IMG/VR virus record: IMGVR_UViG_3300042261_002158
Coordinates: 1-64,000 of that record
Strand: one strand, 5' to 3'
DNA length: 64,000 nt
Source of the DNA: a virus
The notes beneath the pieces are model-generated. The model was given only the letters and a program-made list of their open reading frames with translations. It was not told the origin of the DNA and ran no database searches. The position numbers were made by a program, and so were the translations under genes. Below, piece by piece: positions 33,361-40,798 of the stretch. Within the stretch, counting starts at the first letter, position 1; every line of letters begins with the position of its first letter.

Positions 33361-34785
33361 ATGAGCACAGAATTAAAAATTGAAAACATCTACAGCCAAT
33401 TAATTACAGACGATAAAGAACTAAAAGAATTTCTTCACACCAAATTGCGTTTTCGACCCAAAAATTTCTGGCACAGTTCTGCCTATAAGAAGAAGATCTG
33501 GGACGGTTGGAAGTCTTTCTATGATATCAAAACCGGACGCTTTATGACAGGTCTACTTCCAGAAGTTAGACAGGTTATTAAAAAATTCAATAAAACTCCG
33601 CAAGTTATTGATTGTCGAGAGAAAGTCAAATGGCTGTATGAATCCATTGATGATTCTTTTCTAAACCAATTTCGACCCGAAAATCCAATTAAATTACATG
33701 ATTATCAACCAGATCTAGTAAACCAATGCCTAAAATATGATCGAGGCATTATTCAAGCTCCAACAGGTGCCGGTAAAACCTTTTGTTTGGTTTCTCTTCT
33801 TAAAAGCCTGCCTCCTAAAACCCCTACGCTTTTTATTACAAAAAACAGTTCTTTGGTACATCAAAACTTCTTGGAAATGCAAGAATGGGGAATCGAAAAT
33901 CTAGGCAGATGGTATGGCAACTACAAAGAATTAAATTACATCATGTGCGTCACCTCTCATATCAAAACCTTTGAATCTTTAGAAAAGCTCCTTTCTAAAT
34001 TCAAAGTATTACTGGTAGACGAAATACATGATTGTATGTCAGAAGTTCCTCTGGCAGCTTACAAAAAAATGAGCAGAGCCTATATTAGAGTAGGATTTTC
34101 TGCCACACCCTTCAAATGGAACAAAAAGAAAATAGACGACGTTCACAAATGGACGGTAAAGGGTAACTTTGGTCCTGTTTTTAAGACTACCACCACTGAA
34201 AGCGGGCTTTTAACTACCAAGGATCTTCAAGATCGTGGTATTCTTTCTAAAAGCAGATGCTATTTTCATCCAGTCATACATCCTGATCTAAAGTACGAAC
34301 CCTATCAGGATGCTGTAAAGCTTGGCATTGAACAGAATTTTCATTTCCACAAAATGGTTGTTGATTTAGCCAAGACTTTGCCAGGACGGACCTTGATTAT
34401 AGTAGAACGAATCGAGCAAGGCGAATATCTGAGTCAGTTGATTCCTGATGCCTTCTGGATTCAAGGGAAAAACAACCTCAAAGAAAGACAACCTGTCATC
34501 AATTCTCTGAAAGAAGACGAGAAATGCATTGCCATTATCATGCGTCCCATCATAACCGCAGGCATCAATATCCGATGCCACAATTTAATCAATGCCGCAG
34601 GAGGTGAAAGTGCTCACAACGTCATTCAGCAGATGGGTCGTGGTTTAAGAACTGCTAGAGACAAAGAAGGTCTAGAGTATCATGACTTCTTATTCAAAAT
34701 CAATGAATATCTAGAAAAACATTCTTTGTGGCGAATGAGTGTTTTGGCGAATGAAGGACATTCGGTTAGCCAGATGGATTCTTAA
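33361..34785 (+). CDS. uvsW: UvsW-like SF2 DNA helicase
   Basis: A 474-aa protein. The N-terminal domain (1-110, with FRPKNFWHSSAYKKKIWDGW) is the T4 UvsW DNA-binding type. Walker A is APTGAGKT (133-140), motif II DEIHD, motif III SATPFKW, motif VI QQMGRGLRTA. UvsW remodels recombination intermediates and R-loops during phage replication. Length is close to T4 UvsW. Driven by an extended -10 promoter. Confidence 0.9.
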   Translation: MSTELKIENIYSQLITDDKELKEFLHTKLRFRPKNFWHSSAYKKKIWDGWKSFYDIKTGRFMTGLLPEVRQVIKKFNKTPQVIDCREKVKWLYESIDDSFLNQFRPENPIKLHDYQPDLVNQCLKYDRGIIQAPTGAGKTFCLVSLLKSLPPKTPTLFITKNSSLVHQNFLEMQEWGIENLGRWYGNYKELNYIMCVTSHIKTFESLEKLLSKFKVLLVDEIHDCMSEVPLAAYKKMSRAYIRVGFSATPFKWNKKKIDDVHKWTVKGNFGPVFKTTTTESGLLTTKDLQDRGILSKSRCYFHPVIHPDLKYEPYQDAVKLGIEQNFHFHKMVVDLAKTLPGRTLIIVERIEQGEYLSQLIPDAFWIQGKNNLKERQPVINSLKEDEKCIAIIMRPIITAGINIRCHNLINAAGGESAHNVIQQMGRGLRTARDKEGLEYHDFLFKINEYLEKHSLWRMSVLANEGHSVSQMDS

Positions 34786-35324
34786 TTCTTTGGAAGTGGA
34801 TAACCTAAAGGTCTTCCTTGAATTCCAACACTATTATCGTATGGATCTTTAACATAAACAATATTTTCTCCATCTTCATCTACAATATCAACAAAATAAT
34901 GTAGATCGATATTAGTATCGACTGGGACCCAATTAAAACCATTCCACATTTGAATTCCTTGAGGAGGAATAATGCGATTAGTGTAATAATCTCCAGAAGT
35001 GCGTTCTTCAGGATCAAGAATGAATTTATTTGGATTTAAACGAAATCTAAGAACTATTGGAATCAATCCATCTTCTAAAATATCATCACTACGATCATTA
35101 GCTTGATGTTCAAGTGTTATAATCCAATATTTAACTCCATCTATATCATCTGAAAAAAAATTGCCAGACATCGAGTGTCTTTGTAGATGAGGTTTTGGAA
35201 AATTAGAACCTCCAAATTCCTGATAATCTAAGCCGCTATCAGAAATGCTGTCCAAATTACAATAATATGTAACGTGATATACCCATTTGGGAGAAACGCC
35301 TTCCAGCCAAGTTTTAAATGACAT
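34782..35324 (-). CDS. Tagged ADP-ribosyltransferase-like protein
   Basis: A 180-aa protein. Tag MSFKTWLEGV. WVYHVTYYCNLDSISDSGLD is the N-terminal signature (H...T, then SI..SGL) of ART-fold proteins such as RNA 2'-phosphotransferase/DarT-like families. YWIITLEHQ and LRFRLNPNKFIL follow. A candidate ejected effector analogous in logic to T4 Alt. The target and activity are not shown. A CTAAATA box lies 5 nt upstream. The end overlaps the convergent uvsW gene by 4 nt. Confidence 0.6.
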   Translation of the reverse strand: MSFKTWLEGVSPKWVYHVTYYCNLDSISDSGLDYQEFGGSNFPKPHLQRHSMSGNFFSDDIDGVKYWIITLEHQANDRSDDILEDGLIPIVLRFRLNPNKFILDPEERTSGDYYTNRIIPPQGIQMWNGFNWVPVDTNIDLHYFVDIVDEDGENIVYVKDPYDNSVGIQGRPLGYPLPKN

Positions 35325-35329
35325 AATTG

Positions 35330-35337
35330 TATTTAGT
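35330..35337 (-). promoter_or_regulatory. ACTAAATA box, leftward
   Basis: ACTAAATACAATT abuts the ATG at 35324 with a 5-nt gap and no Shine-Dalgarno. Confidence 0.5.
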
Positions 35338-36100
35338 CAGAAAGATGCTTAATTCGATCCCATTGATGAACAATAGAATAGGGTTTTCCAGAGGAATGAT
35401 AATAAATTCCGTCTAAATATTTCACTCCATTCACATAAGGATATCCTTCACCAGTCAAGCAAAAGTTGATTATTTCTGGATCAGCGACATAATAATCTGG
35501 ATCGTCTTTTAAGAAATTGTAAACATAATTTAAAACTGCTTGATCAGAATAGCCTGGAGATAAAAATTCAGGGGTAGGATATGGAGGTTTTAGACTGGCA
35601 AACCATATTATTCTGCAATGATATTTGACTGCCTCTGCATCTCCGTACAAGATCCCGCCATTCAATACGAATTCGCCATGATCTCTCAGGAATTTAAGAA
35701 CAATATCTTTTTGATACATATATTGTTCTATCTTATGAAATCTGCTTTTTGCAGGAGGAATGCCTTCCGCCACAAGAACTATCTTGGATTTAAATTCATA
35801 ATCAAAAGGATCTGTTTGGAAGACAACATCCCTGCAATCCGTCAACAACACTTTATCCAGTTTATTTTTTGTTAAATAATTAAAATAATGAAGATGACGA
35901 TCACAGAAAATCTGATTCACTTCACTGGGACTTACAAACTCTACTTTACCTATTTGAGAAAGTTCTTTTTGAACTTTTTCTGGCATATCATGAGTAAAAA
36001 AGACAATATTGGCATTTTTAACTACATTCAAAGATTCTAAGAATTTTTTAAATCCTGCATCATCCCAGAGGCCACTTGCCCATGTCAAAATAGTGTTCAA
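35333..36100 (-). CDS. Glycosyltransferase-like protein (GT-A, DxD)
   Basis: A 255-aa protein. TTG start, supported by AAAGGA 6-7 nt upstream. LTWASGLWDDAGFKKFLESL at the start and VLLTDCRDVVFQTDPF in the middle, where D-C-R-D is the candidate metal site, then FVLNGGILYGDAEAV. This is the pattern of nucleotide-diphospho-sugar transferases of bacterial capsule clusters. It is the last gene of a leftward sugar cassette (35333-38751). Confidence 0.7.
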   Translation of the reverse strand: MNTILTWASGLWDDAGFKKFLESLNVVKNANIVFFTHDMPEKVQKELSQIGKVEFVSPSEVNQIFCDRHLHYFNYLTKNKLDKVLLTDCRDVVFQTDPFDYEFKSKIVLVAEGIPPAKSRFHKIEQYMYQKDIVLKFLRDHGEFVLNGGILYGDAEAVKYHCRIIWFASLKPPYPTPEFLSPGYSDQAVLNYVYNFLKDDPDYYVADPEIINFCLTGEGYPYVNGVKYLDGIYYHSSGKPYSIVHQWDRIKHLSD

Positions 36101-36121
36101 TTTAATTCCTTTCCAAACAAT

Positions 36122-36685
36122 TTAATAAGGCTGAATCCTAGTTAAATCTTTTCTTTCGGAAGCTAAAGCTCCCATCACCAAAGAATCAATATATTCGTCA
36201 TACTTGCGAACAGCTTGTCGTTTTATTCCTTCTTCCACAAATCCAGCTTTAATAGCACACTTGTAAGAAGGAATATTGGTGGATAAAATCTCGGCATTTA
36301 CCCTTCTCATACCCAGGATATCGAAACAAAAGGCCAATCCAGCCCCAACAATAACCTTACCCCATCCTTTGCCTCTAAATTCCTTGAAAATATCCCAGCC
36401 TAATTCGGCAGTTTGGTTAATGTAATCAATATTCAAAATCTTCAAAATACCAAGACGTTCTATTGGACTATCAGAACCATAAGGAGGAAATATTGCCATT
36501 AAAAGTAGATTTTTAGGAGCATGAATATCATTTTTCTGCAAAGATTCAAACCATGCAGATTGATTTTCAAAATTAGCAATCATGACATTATGAGTGTTTA
36601 ACCAAGTTTCTTCACGCAAAGTCAAACAATGAGCCAAATCTCTGCTGTCCAATTTTCTTAAAATTATTTTCTTATACAAAAACAT
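36122..36685 (-). CDS. GNAT-family N-acetyltransferase
   Basis: A 187-aa protein. RimJ/RimL/PseH-like: ELGWDIFKEFRGKGWGKVIV has the acetyl-CoA loop (RGKGWGK), with NIPSYKCAIKAGFVEEG at the C-terminal side. It lies between a sugar aminotransferase and a glycosyltransferase, so acetylation of an amino sugar is the likely job, though protein acetylation cannot be excluded. Confidence 0.78.
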   Translation of the reverse strand: MFLYKKIILRKLDSRDLAHCLTLREETWLNTHNVMIANFENQSAWFESLQKNDIHAPKNLLLMAIFPPYGSDSPIERLGILKILNIDYINQTAELGWDIFKEFRGKGWGKVIVGAGLAFCFDILGMRRVNAEILSTNIPSYKCAIKAGFVEEGIKRQAVRKYDEYIDSLVMGALASERKDLTRIQPY

Positions 36686-36686
36686 C

Positions 36687-37826
36687 CTACCAGCCTTTCT
36701 TAATTACATCTACAATATATTCTCTATCTTCCTTTGTCAACCACCAACCTACTGGAATTGAGATATGAAATTGCTCCAAATAATCCATTCCTGGTAAAAA
36801 TGACTTATATTGACTTACACAACTATGTTTATCACAACGAGCATGTACTGGATTTACATCAATCCCATTCTCTTTCATTTTTCTAGTAAATCCATCTCGA
36901 TCCTGCACCTTTATAGTGTAAAGCCAATACGATGATTCAAAACCTTTAAGTTGTTCTAATAAAGTGACGCCTGAAACAGATTTCAATTGTTCATTATAAA
37001 ATTCAGCATTACTTTTATGAATTGCTACAGTGTCTTTCATATGTCCAAAATTTTCAATACCAATAGTAGCAGCAATATCATTCATTTGATACTTGAAACC
37101 CGATTCAACTATGTCCTGCACACAACGGAATGATGCTCCTTTATCACGATCTAAACCAAACCAGCGTAACAATTTAGCTCGTTCATAAGTTTCACGATCA
37201 GGAAGAATGATGAATCCTCCATCAGCGGTATTGAGAAATTTTATAGCTTGAAGACTAAAGCAAGCAAAATTTCCCCAAGTTCCAATCAATTTATTGTCAA
37301 TTTTGGTATTCCAACAATGAGCACAATCCTCAATAATATATAATTCTCTGCCATATTGTGAATAGTACATTTCCTTTAATAAATTGATTCTATACAAATC
37401 AACAGGAGTTCCACCCCAATGTACAAAAGAAATAGCTCGTGTATTTTTTGTCAATTTCCTTTCTGTATCTAATAAATCAATATTACAGGTATTAGGATCA
37501 GTATCTACCCAACGAACCTTGCAGCCATGTGCCATAATAGCAGAAACAGTGGCAAAACAGGTCAAGGGAGAGACAAGAATTTCATCGTTACAAGACCAAC
37601 CTTCTGGAGGTTTAATCAGGTAATTGGCTAATTGTAGAGCACTGGTACAGGAATTCATAGTGAGAAGGTAATCTGTACCAAAATAATCTTTCAATAATGT
37701 TTCAAATTCTTCAACTTTTGGACCTTGACCTACGTATCCAGAGTTAAGAACAGGCTCTAAGGCTTGAGAAACTGTGTCTGCCATAAATACTTTAAACAGA
37801 GGTATATTCTTTTTTGATGTTTGCAT
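36687..37826 (-). CDS. DegT/DnrJ/EryC1-family sugar aminotransferase
   Basis: A 379-aa protein with AAGGA upstream. NSCTSALQLANYL binds the PLP phosphate, IIEDCAH (165-170) carries the Asp that pairs with the ring, and SLQAIKFLNTADGG has Lys196 for the Schiff base. VHWGGTPVD is typical. It makes amino sugars from keto-sugar nucleotides using glutamate. Together with the next gene (GNAT) it should yield an N-acylated amino sugar. Confidence 0.9.
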   Translation of the reverse strand: MQTSKKNIPLFKVFMADTVSQALEPVLNSGYVGQGPKVEEFETLLKDYFGTDYLLTMNSCTSALQLANYLIKPPEGWSCNDEILVSPLTCFATVSAIMAHGCKVRWVDTDPNTCNIDLLDTERKLTKNTRAISFVHWGGTPVDLYRINLLKEMYYSQYGRELYIIEDCAHCWNTKIDNKLIGTWGNFACFSLQAIKFLNTADGGFIILPDRETYERAKLLRWFGLDRDKGASFRCVQDIVESGFKYQMNDIAATIGIENFGHMKDTVAIHKSNAEFYNEQLKSVSGVTLLEQLKGFESSYWLYTIKVQDRDGFTRKMKENGIDVNPVHARCDKHSCVSQYKSFLPGMDYLEQFHISIPVGWWLTKEDREYIVDVIKKGW

Positions 37827-38751
37827 ATAAATCCTTATTCCATCCTGCTAAATTGCTTATGAATTCATTTGGATTGTCAAATAATTCTTGGTTCCATTTT
37901 CCTGGGTCTGTTTTATCTATTTCAAAAACTCTATCCCAATAATAAGCCGCACGCATGTTATATTTTCTTCCTGTTCCGCAGGCATGATGATAAAACATGT
38001 CGTAATAAACTCCGCACAATAAAGGATGTACTTCGTGTTTGTTAGAACGTAACATCACAAAAGCTTTGTCCCTTCTTTTATCTTGATATTCTCTTATTTT
38101 CACATCTCGTTCGGGATTGCCAACTAGATCTTCTCCAACACCCTCTACTCCCCATTGCAAATGATCTAATGATTTATCAGTCGCAAACAATACCGAAGAA
38201 TGAAGTCTGGTTTCTAAATTTTCACATCGAAGCACTGTAGCGATTTCGTACTTCTTTTCCATTTTGTTTATCAAGATATTCATCCAGTTCTTTTTGATAG
38301 GAAAAGCATCCATGTCGATAAATAGAAAATTGCCGTAATTTTGTCTGCAACTCTTAAAATAAGCCAACAGATTATCTAGGCCCTTAACATGTCCAGGGCT
38401 GGAAAAACCAACTCTTCTGTCTGTTTTGTTAAATAAGATTTGAGTTCTTCCTTTGAATTGTTTTGGTAATTCAGGAGGCAAATCATGAACAAATGTAATG
38501 TGATCAAAAGAATCAGTTGTTTCTTCAAAATACTTCAATTGTAAATCAAGCCATTTTAAATTGTTTTCATCAATTAGATTTACAAATACTGAACCAACCA
38601 ACAGCTTTTTTGATGATTTATTGTTTGAAGGTTGTGCTAATTCAGGCTTAAGAATTAATTGCTGTTTGGCTGCTACTGTTACTTCTTTTTTAAATTGAAT
38701 TTGGGGCTTTACATTAACAGTTCTCTTGTTAGGCAGATTCATTCTTCCCAT
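37792..38751 (-). CDS. Glycosyltransferase-like protein, 319 aa
   Basis: GGAG upstream. A Lys/Gln-rich 50-residue N-terminus precedes a GT-A-like domain with NFLFIDMDAFPIKKNW as the DxD site. HVKGLDNLLAYFKSC and FHITFVHDLPPELPKQ-type strands frame it. It overlaps the aminotransferase start by 35 nt. First gene of the cassette. The sugar transferred is probably the one made by the neighbouring enzymes. Confidence 0.65.
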   Translation of the reverse strand: MGRMNLPNKRTVNVKPQIQFKKEVTVAAKQQLILKPELAQPSNNKSSKKLLVGSVFVNLIDENNLKWLDLQLKYFEETTDSFDHITFVHDLPPELPKQFKGRTQILFNKTDRRVGFSSPGHVKGLDNLLAYFKSCRQNYGNFLFIDMDAFPIKKNWMNILINKMEKKYEIATVLRCENLETRLHSSVLFATDKSLDHLQWGVEGVGEDLVGNPERDVKIREYQDKRRDKAFVMLRSNKHEVHPLLCGVYYDMFYHHACGTGRKYNMRAAYYWDRVFEIDKTDPGKWNQELFDNPNEFISNLAGWNKDLYANIKKEYTSV

Positions 38752-38767
38752 ATAACTCCATTAATAT

Positions 38768-39349
38768 TTAAAATAAACCTTGTTCCGCTCCTGCTGGCAT
38801 CTGCATTTGAGGATTCGTAGGCATTCCAGGCTGTTGAGGCATAGGTTGTTGTTCTGGCATCGGTGTGGTTCCAGGCTGCTCTGGTGGCGGCGTGATGCTT
38901 TGTTGTTCTGGTGATGGTGGAGCACTAGCACTAGGAGGTGTGGTGGCTGGCTCTTTTTCAGTAATATGATCTTTTTTAGAGGAAAAATCCTCAATTCCAA
39001 CCAAGTCATAATAATAGTCGCCAAACATCTTCTGAAACAAAGTCTTCATATCTTTGTCTACACTAGAATCATCCTTTCCAAGCCATTCGGTGGTTTTTTT
39101 GATATTGGATTTAAACTCATCCATTTCTGACATTTTGGCAAAAACGTCTCGCAATACATCTTGAACATAATCCTTAGTTCTGGTTCCTTTAGGCAAATCA
39201 CGAAACACAGCATTCTTCAAGCTTTTTCCCATTGTGTCAGCGGCTTTAGATCCGCTATTCCCCAACGCCCGTAAAGCTTGATCAAAAAAATCTTTAATTT
39301 TTTCTTTTTTGTCTTTATCGATATTTTCTAGCCATAACTTGAATTTCAT
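38768..39349 (-). CDS. Tagged phage protein with Pro/Gln/Met-rich tail
   Basis: A 193-aa protein. The ATG at 39349 has AGGTGG 5 nt upstream; the GTG at 39358 would give MDN- and is rejected. It starts MKFKLWLENIDKDKK (tag type). Helical to about residue 125, then a low-complexity tail rich in Pro, Gln and Met. A head-internal or scaffold-like role is inferred. Confidence 0.65.
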   Translation of the reverse strand: MKFKLWLENIDKDKKEKIKDFFDQALRALGNSGSKAADTMGKSLKNAVFRDLPKGTRTKDYVQDVLRDVFAKMSEMDEFKSNIKKTTEWLGKDDSSVDKDMKTLFQKMFGDYYYDLVGIEDFSSKKDHITEKEPATTPPSASAPPSPEQQSITPPPEQPGTTPMPEQQPMPQQPGMPTNPQMQMPAGAEQGLF

Positions 39350-39389
39350 ATTATCCACCTATACATATATATAGCAGTAGGTGAAAATA

Positions 39390-40172
39390 GTGCAATTTAG
39401 AAATTATTTTGAAATGGTAGATATTTTTGGATTTGATGCCAAAAGAGATACAGAAAGGGCTGATGACAATATGCTCAGCAAGCCTATCAATACATTTAAT
39501 TTAGAGCTAATGATGGATTTGCTGTCTAGAAAAACAGTAGGATTGCAGGAAGCTTATGTGCCATTTGTTAATGAAATTCGCTGGGGTTATCAGCCAGGAG
39601 CTATTAAATTAGAAGTTGACACTGGATATACGTTTTACATCAAAAGATTAGGAATTGACAAACAAGGCAATCCAAGATGGGCTACCAAAAAAATGTTTCA
39701 GCTAAATCGTCAAGGATATGGTGGTCTTGAAGATTCAGTAACCCAGGAAATTTACGATCATATTGTCAGAACATATGATAGCAATTTGGATGCACCAAAA
39801 GAGAACTTTACGAATGAAGATTTGGAAAATCTAGTAATTCATTGTTACAACAAAGCAAAACGGGTCGCCAAAGAAGTCTTTATTCCTATTGGTGTTAAAA
39901 AACTTGGAGAATACAACTACGTCATCATGTTTGAGGTAAAAGGGCATGGTGTTGAAAGCCCAGGACAAAGTCGAGTTGAACAAAATCAGACCATGTTCAG
40001 CTATGACAAAGAACAGGGAACAATCAGAATGTTTAATTATAACATCGAAAGTCCCGTAGGAGGTCCGCACTCTTGGAGCCTAATGGAGAATGATTTAGAT
40101 ATTTATTTCTTCCCCACACAAGATCGTGATGAAATTTCTGAGTGCTTGGCGATTCATTACAAGTATTATTGA
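39390..40172 (+). CDS. Tagged phage protein, 260 aa
   Basis: The GTG at 39390 with AGGTGA 5 nt upstream gives MQFRNYFEMVDIFGF, in line with the tag; the GTG at 39381 is rejected. The body is alpha/beta with GYTFYIKRLGIDKQGNPRW and ends FFPTQDRDEISECLAIHYKYY. No enzyme motif. Divergent from the tagged gene at 39349 with 40 bp between starts, so both are probably controlled together. Confidence 0.6.
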   Translation: MQFRNYFEMVDIFGFDAKRDTERADDNMLSKPINTFNLELMMDLLSRKTVGLQEAYVPFVNEIRWGYQPGAIKLEVDTGYTFYIKRLGIDKQGNPRWATKKMFQLNRQGYGGLEDSVTQEIYDHIVRTYDSNLDAPKENFTNEDLENLVIHCYNKAKRVAKEVFIPIGVKKLGEYNYVIMFEVKGHGVESPGQSRVEQNQTMFSYDKEQGTIRMFNYNIESPVGGPHSWSLMENDLDIYFFPTQDRDEISECLAIHYKYY

Positions 40173-40717
40173 CAAAAAAACTTCAAAGCTGATTCTGTTA
40201 CTGGCATTCCTGCAAATTCTGCAATTTGTTTCACAGCTTTTTCTCTGTTTGCCATAATATCATTAAACTCTAAGTGTAATATTCTTCCAGGGTATTCTGA
40301 AAGATGTATTTTGTTCAAGTCACAATAATAACGAATCAAATATTTATATTCTGTACGCCCAATGGCTTTTTCTAAACTTCTACAAATATCTTCTTCAGGT
40401 CTGGTGATAGAAATCACAGAATTTTCACAAGACAAATTGCTGACAAGTGTAGAAAAGTACATGCAAAGTCTTGGGTCTTTCACTCCCCAAATAGGCAATT
40501 TCTCCCGTTTCCTGATCAGATAGAGATAGCAATCAAAATCAAAATCCGTTTCTTTATGCAATTCTTTAAAATCTAAATCCTCAAAATACCCTTTGGGATT
40601 ATTCTGATTGGGGATGTCAAATCTCTTCCCCATCATTACCCCTAAATGATGAAGAATGCCAGCAACGGCACTACTGCCGGTACGGTAGCATCCCAAAACT
40701 ATAATGCATTTGCTCAT
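40166..40717 (-). CDS. Sulfotransferase-like protein
   Basis: A 183-aa paralogue of the protein at 22886: IIVLGCYRTGSSAVAGILHH (PAPS loop), NPKGYFEDLDF, IWGVKDPRLCMYF, VISITRPEEDICRSL. Shorter than most sulfotransferases. Likely adds sulfate to a glycan made by the neighbouring cassette. Convergent with the tagged gene (7-nt overlap). Confidence 0.72.
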   Translation of the reverse strand: MSKCIIVLGCYRTGSSAVAGILHHLGVMMGKRFDIPNQNNPKGYFEDLDFKELHKETDFDFDCYLYLIRKREKLPIWGVKDPRLCMYFSTLVSNLSCENSVISITRPEEDICRSLEKAIGRTEYKYLIRYYCDLNKIHLSEYPGRILHLEFNDIMANREKAVKQIAEFAGMPVTESALKFFCQ

Positions 40718-40741
40718 GTTTTAATAATAGTACAAACTAAT

Positions 40742-40774
40742 AAAAAAAAAGGGGCCGGTCACTGACCGGCCCCC
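40742..40774 (-). terminator. Strong rho-independent terminator of the vault-like gene
   Basis: On the minus strand GGGGGCCGGTC / GACCGGCCCC with a 3-nt loop, then nine T. Confidence 0.9.
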
Positions 40775-40798
40775 GACAAACACTACCAAAGGCAATTC

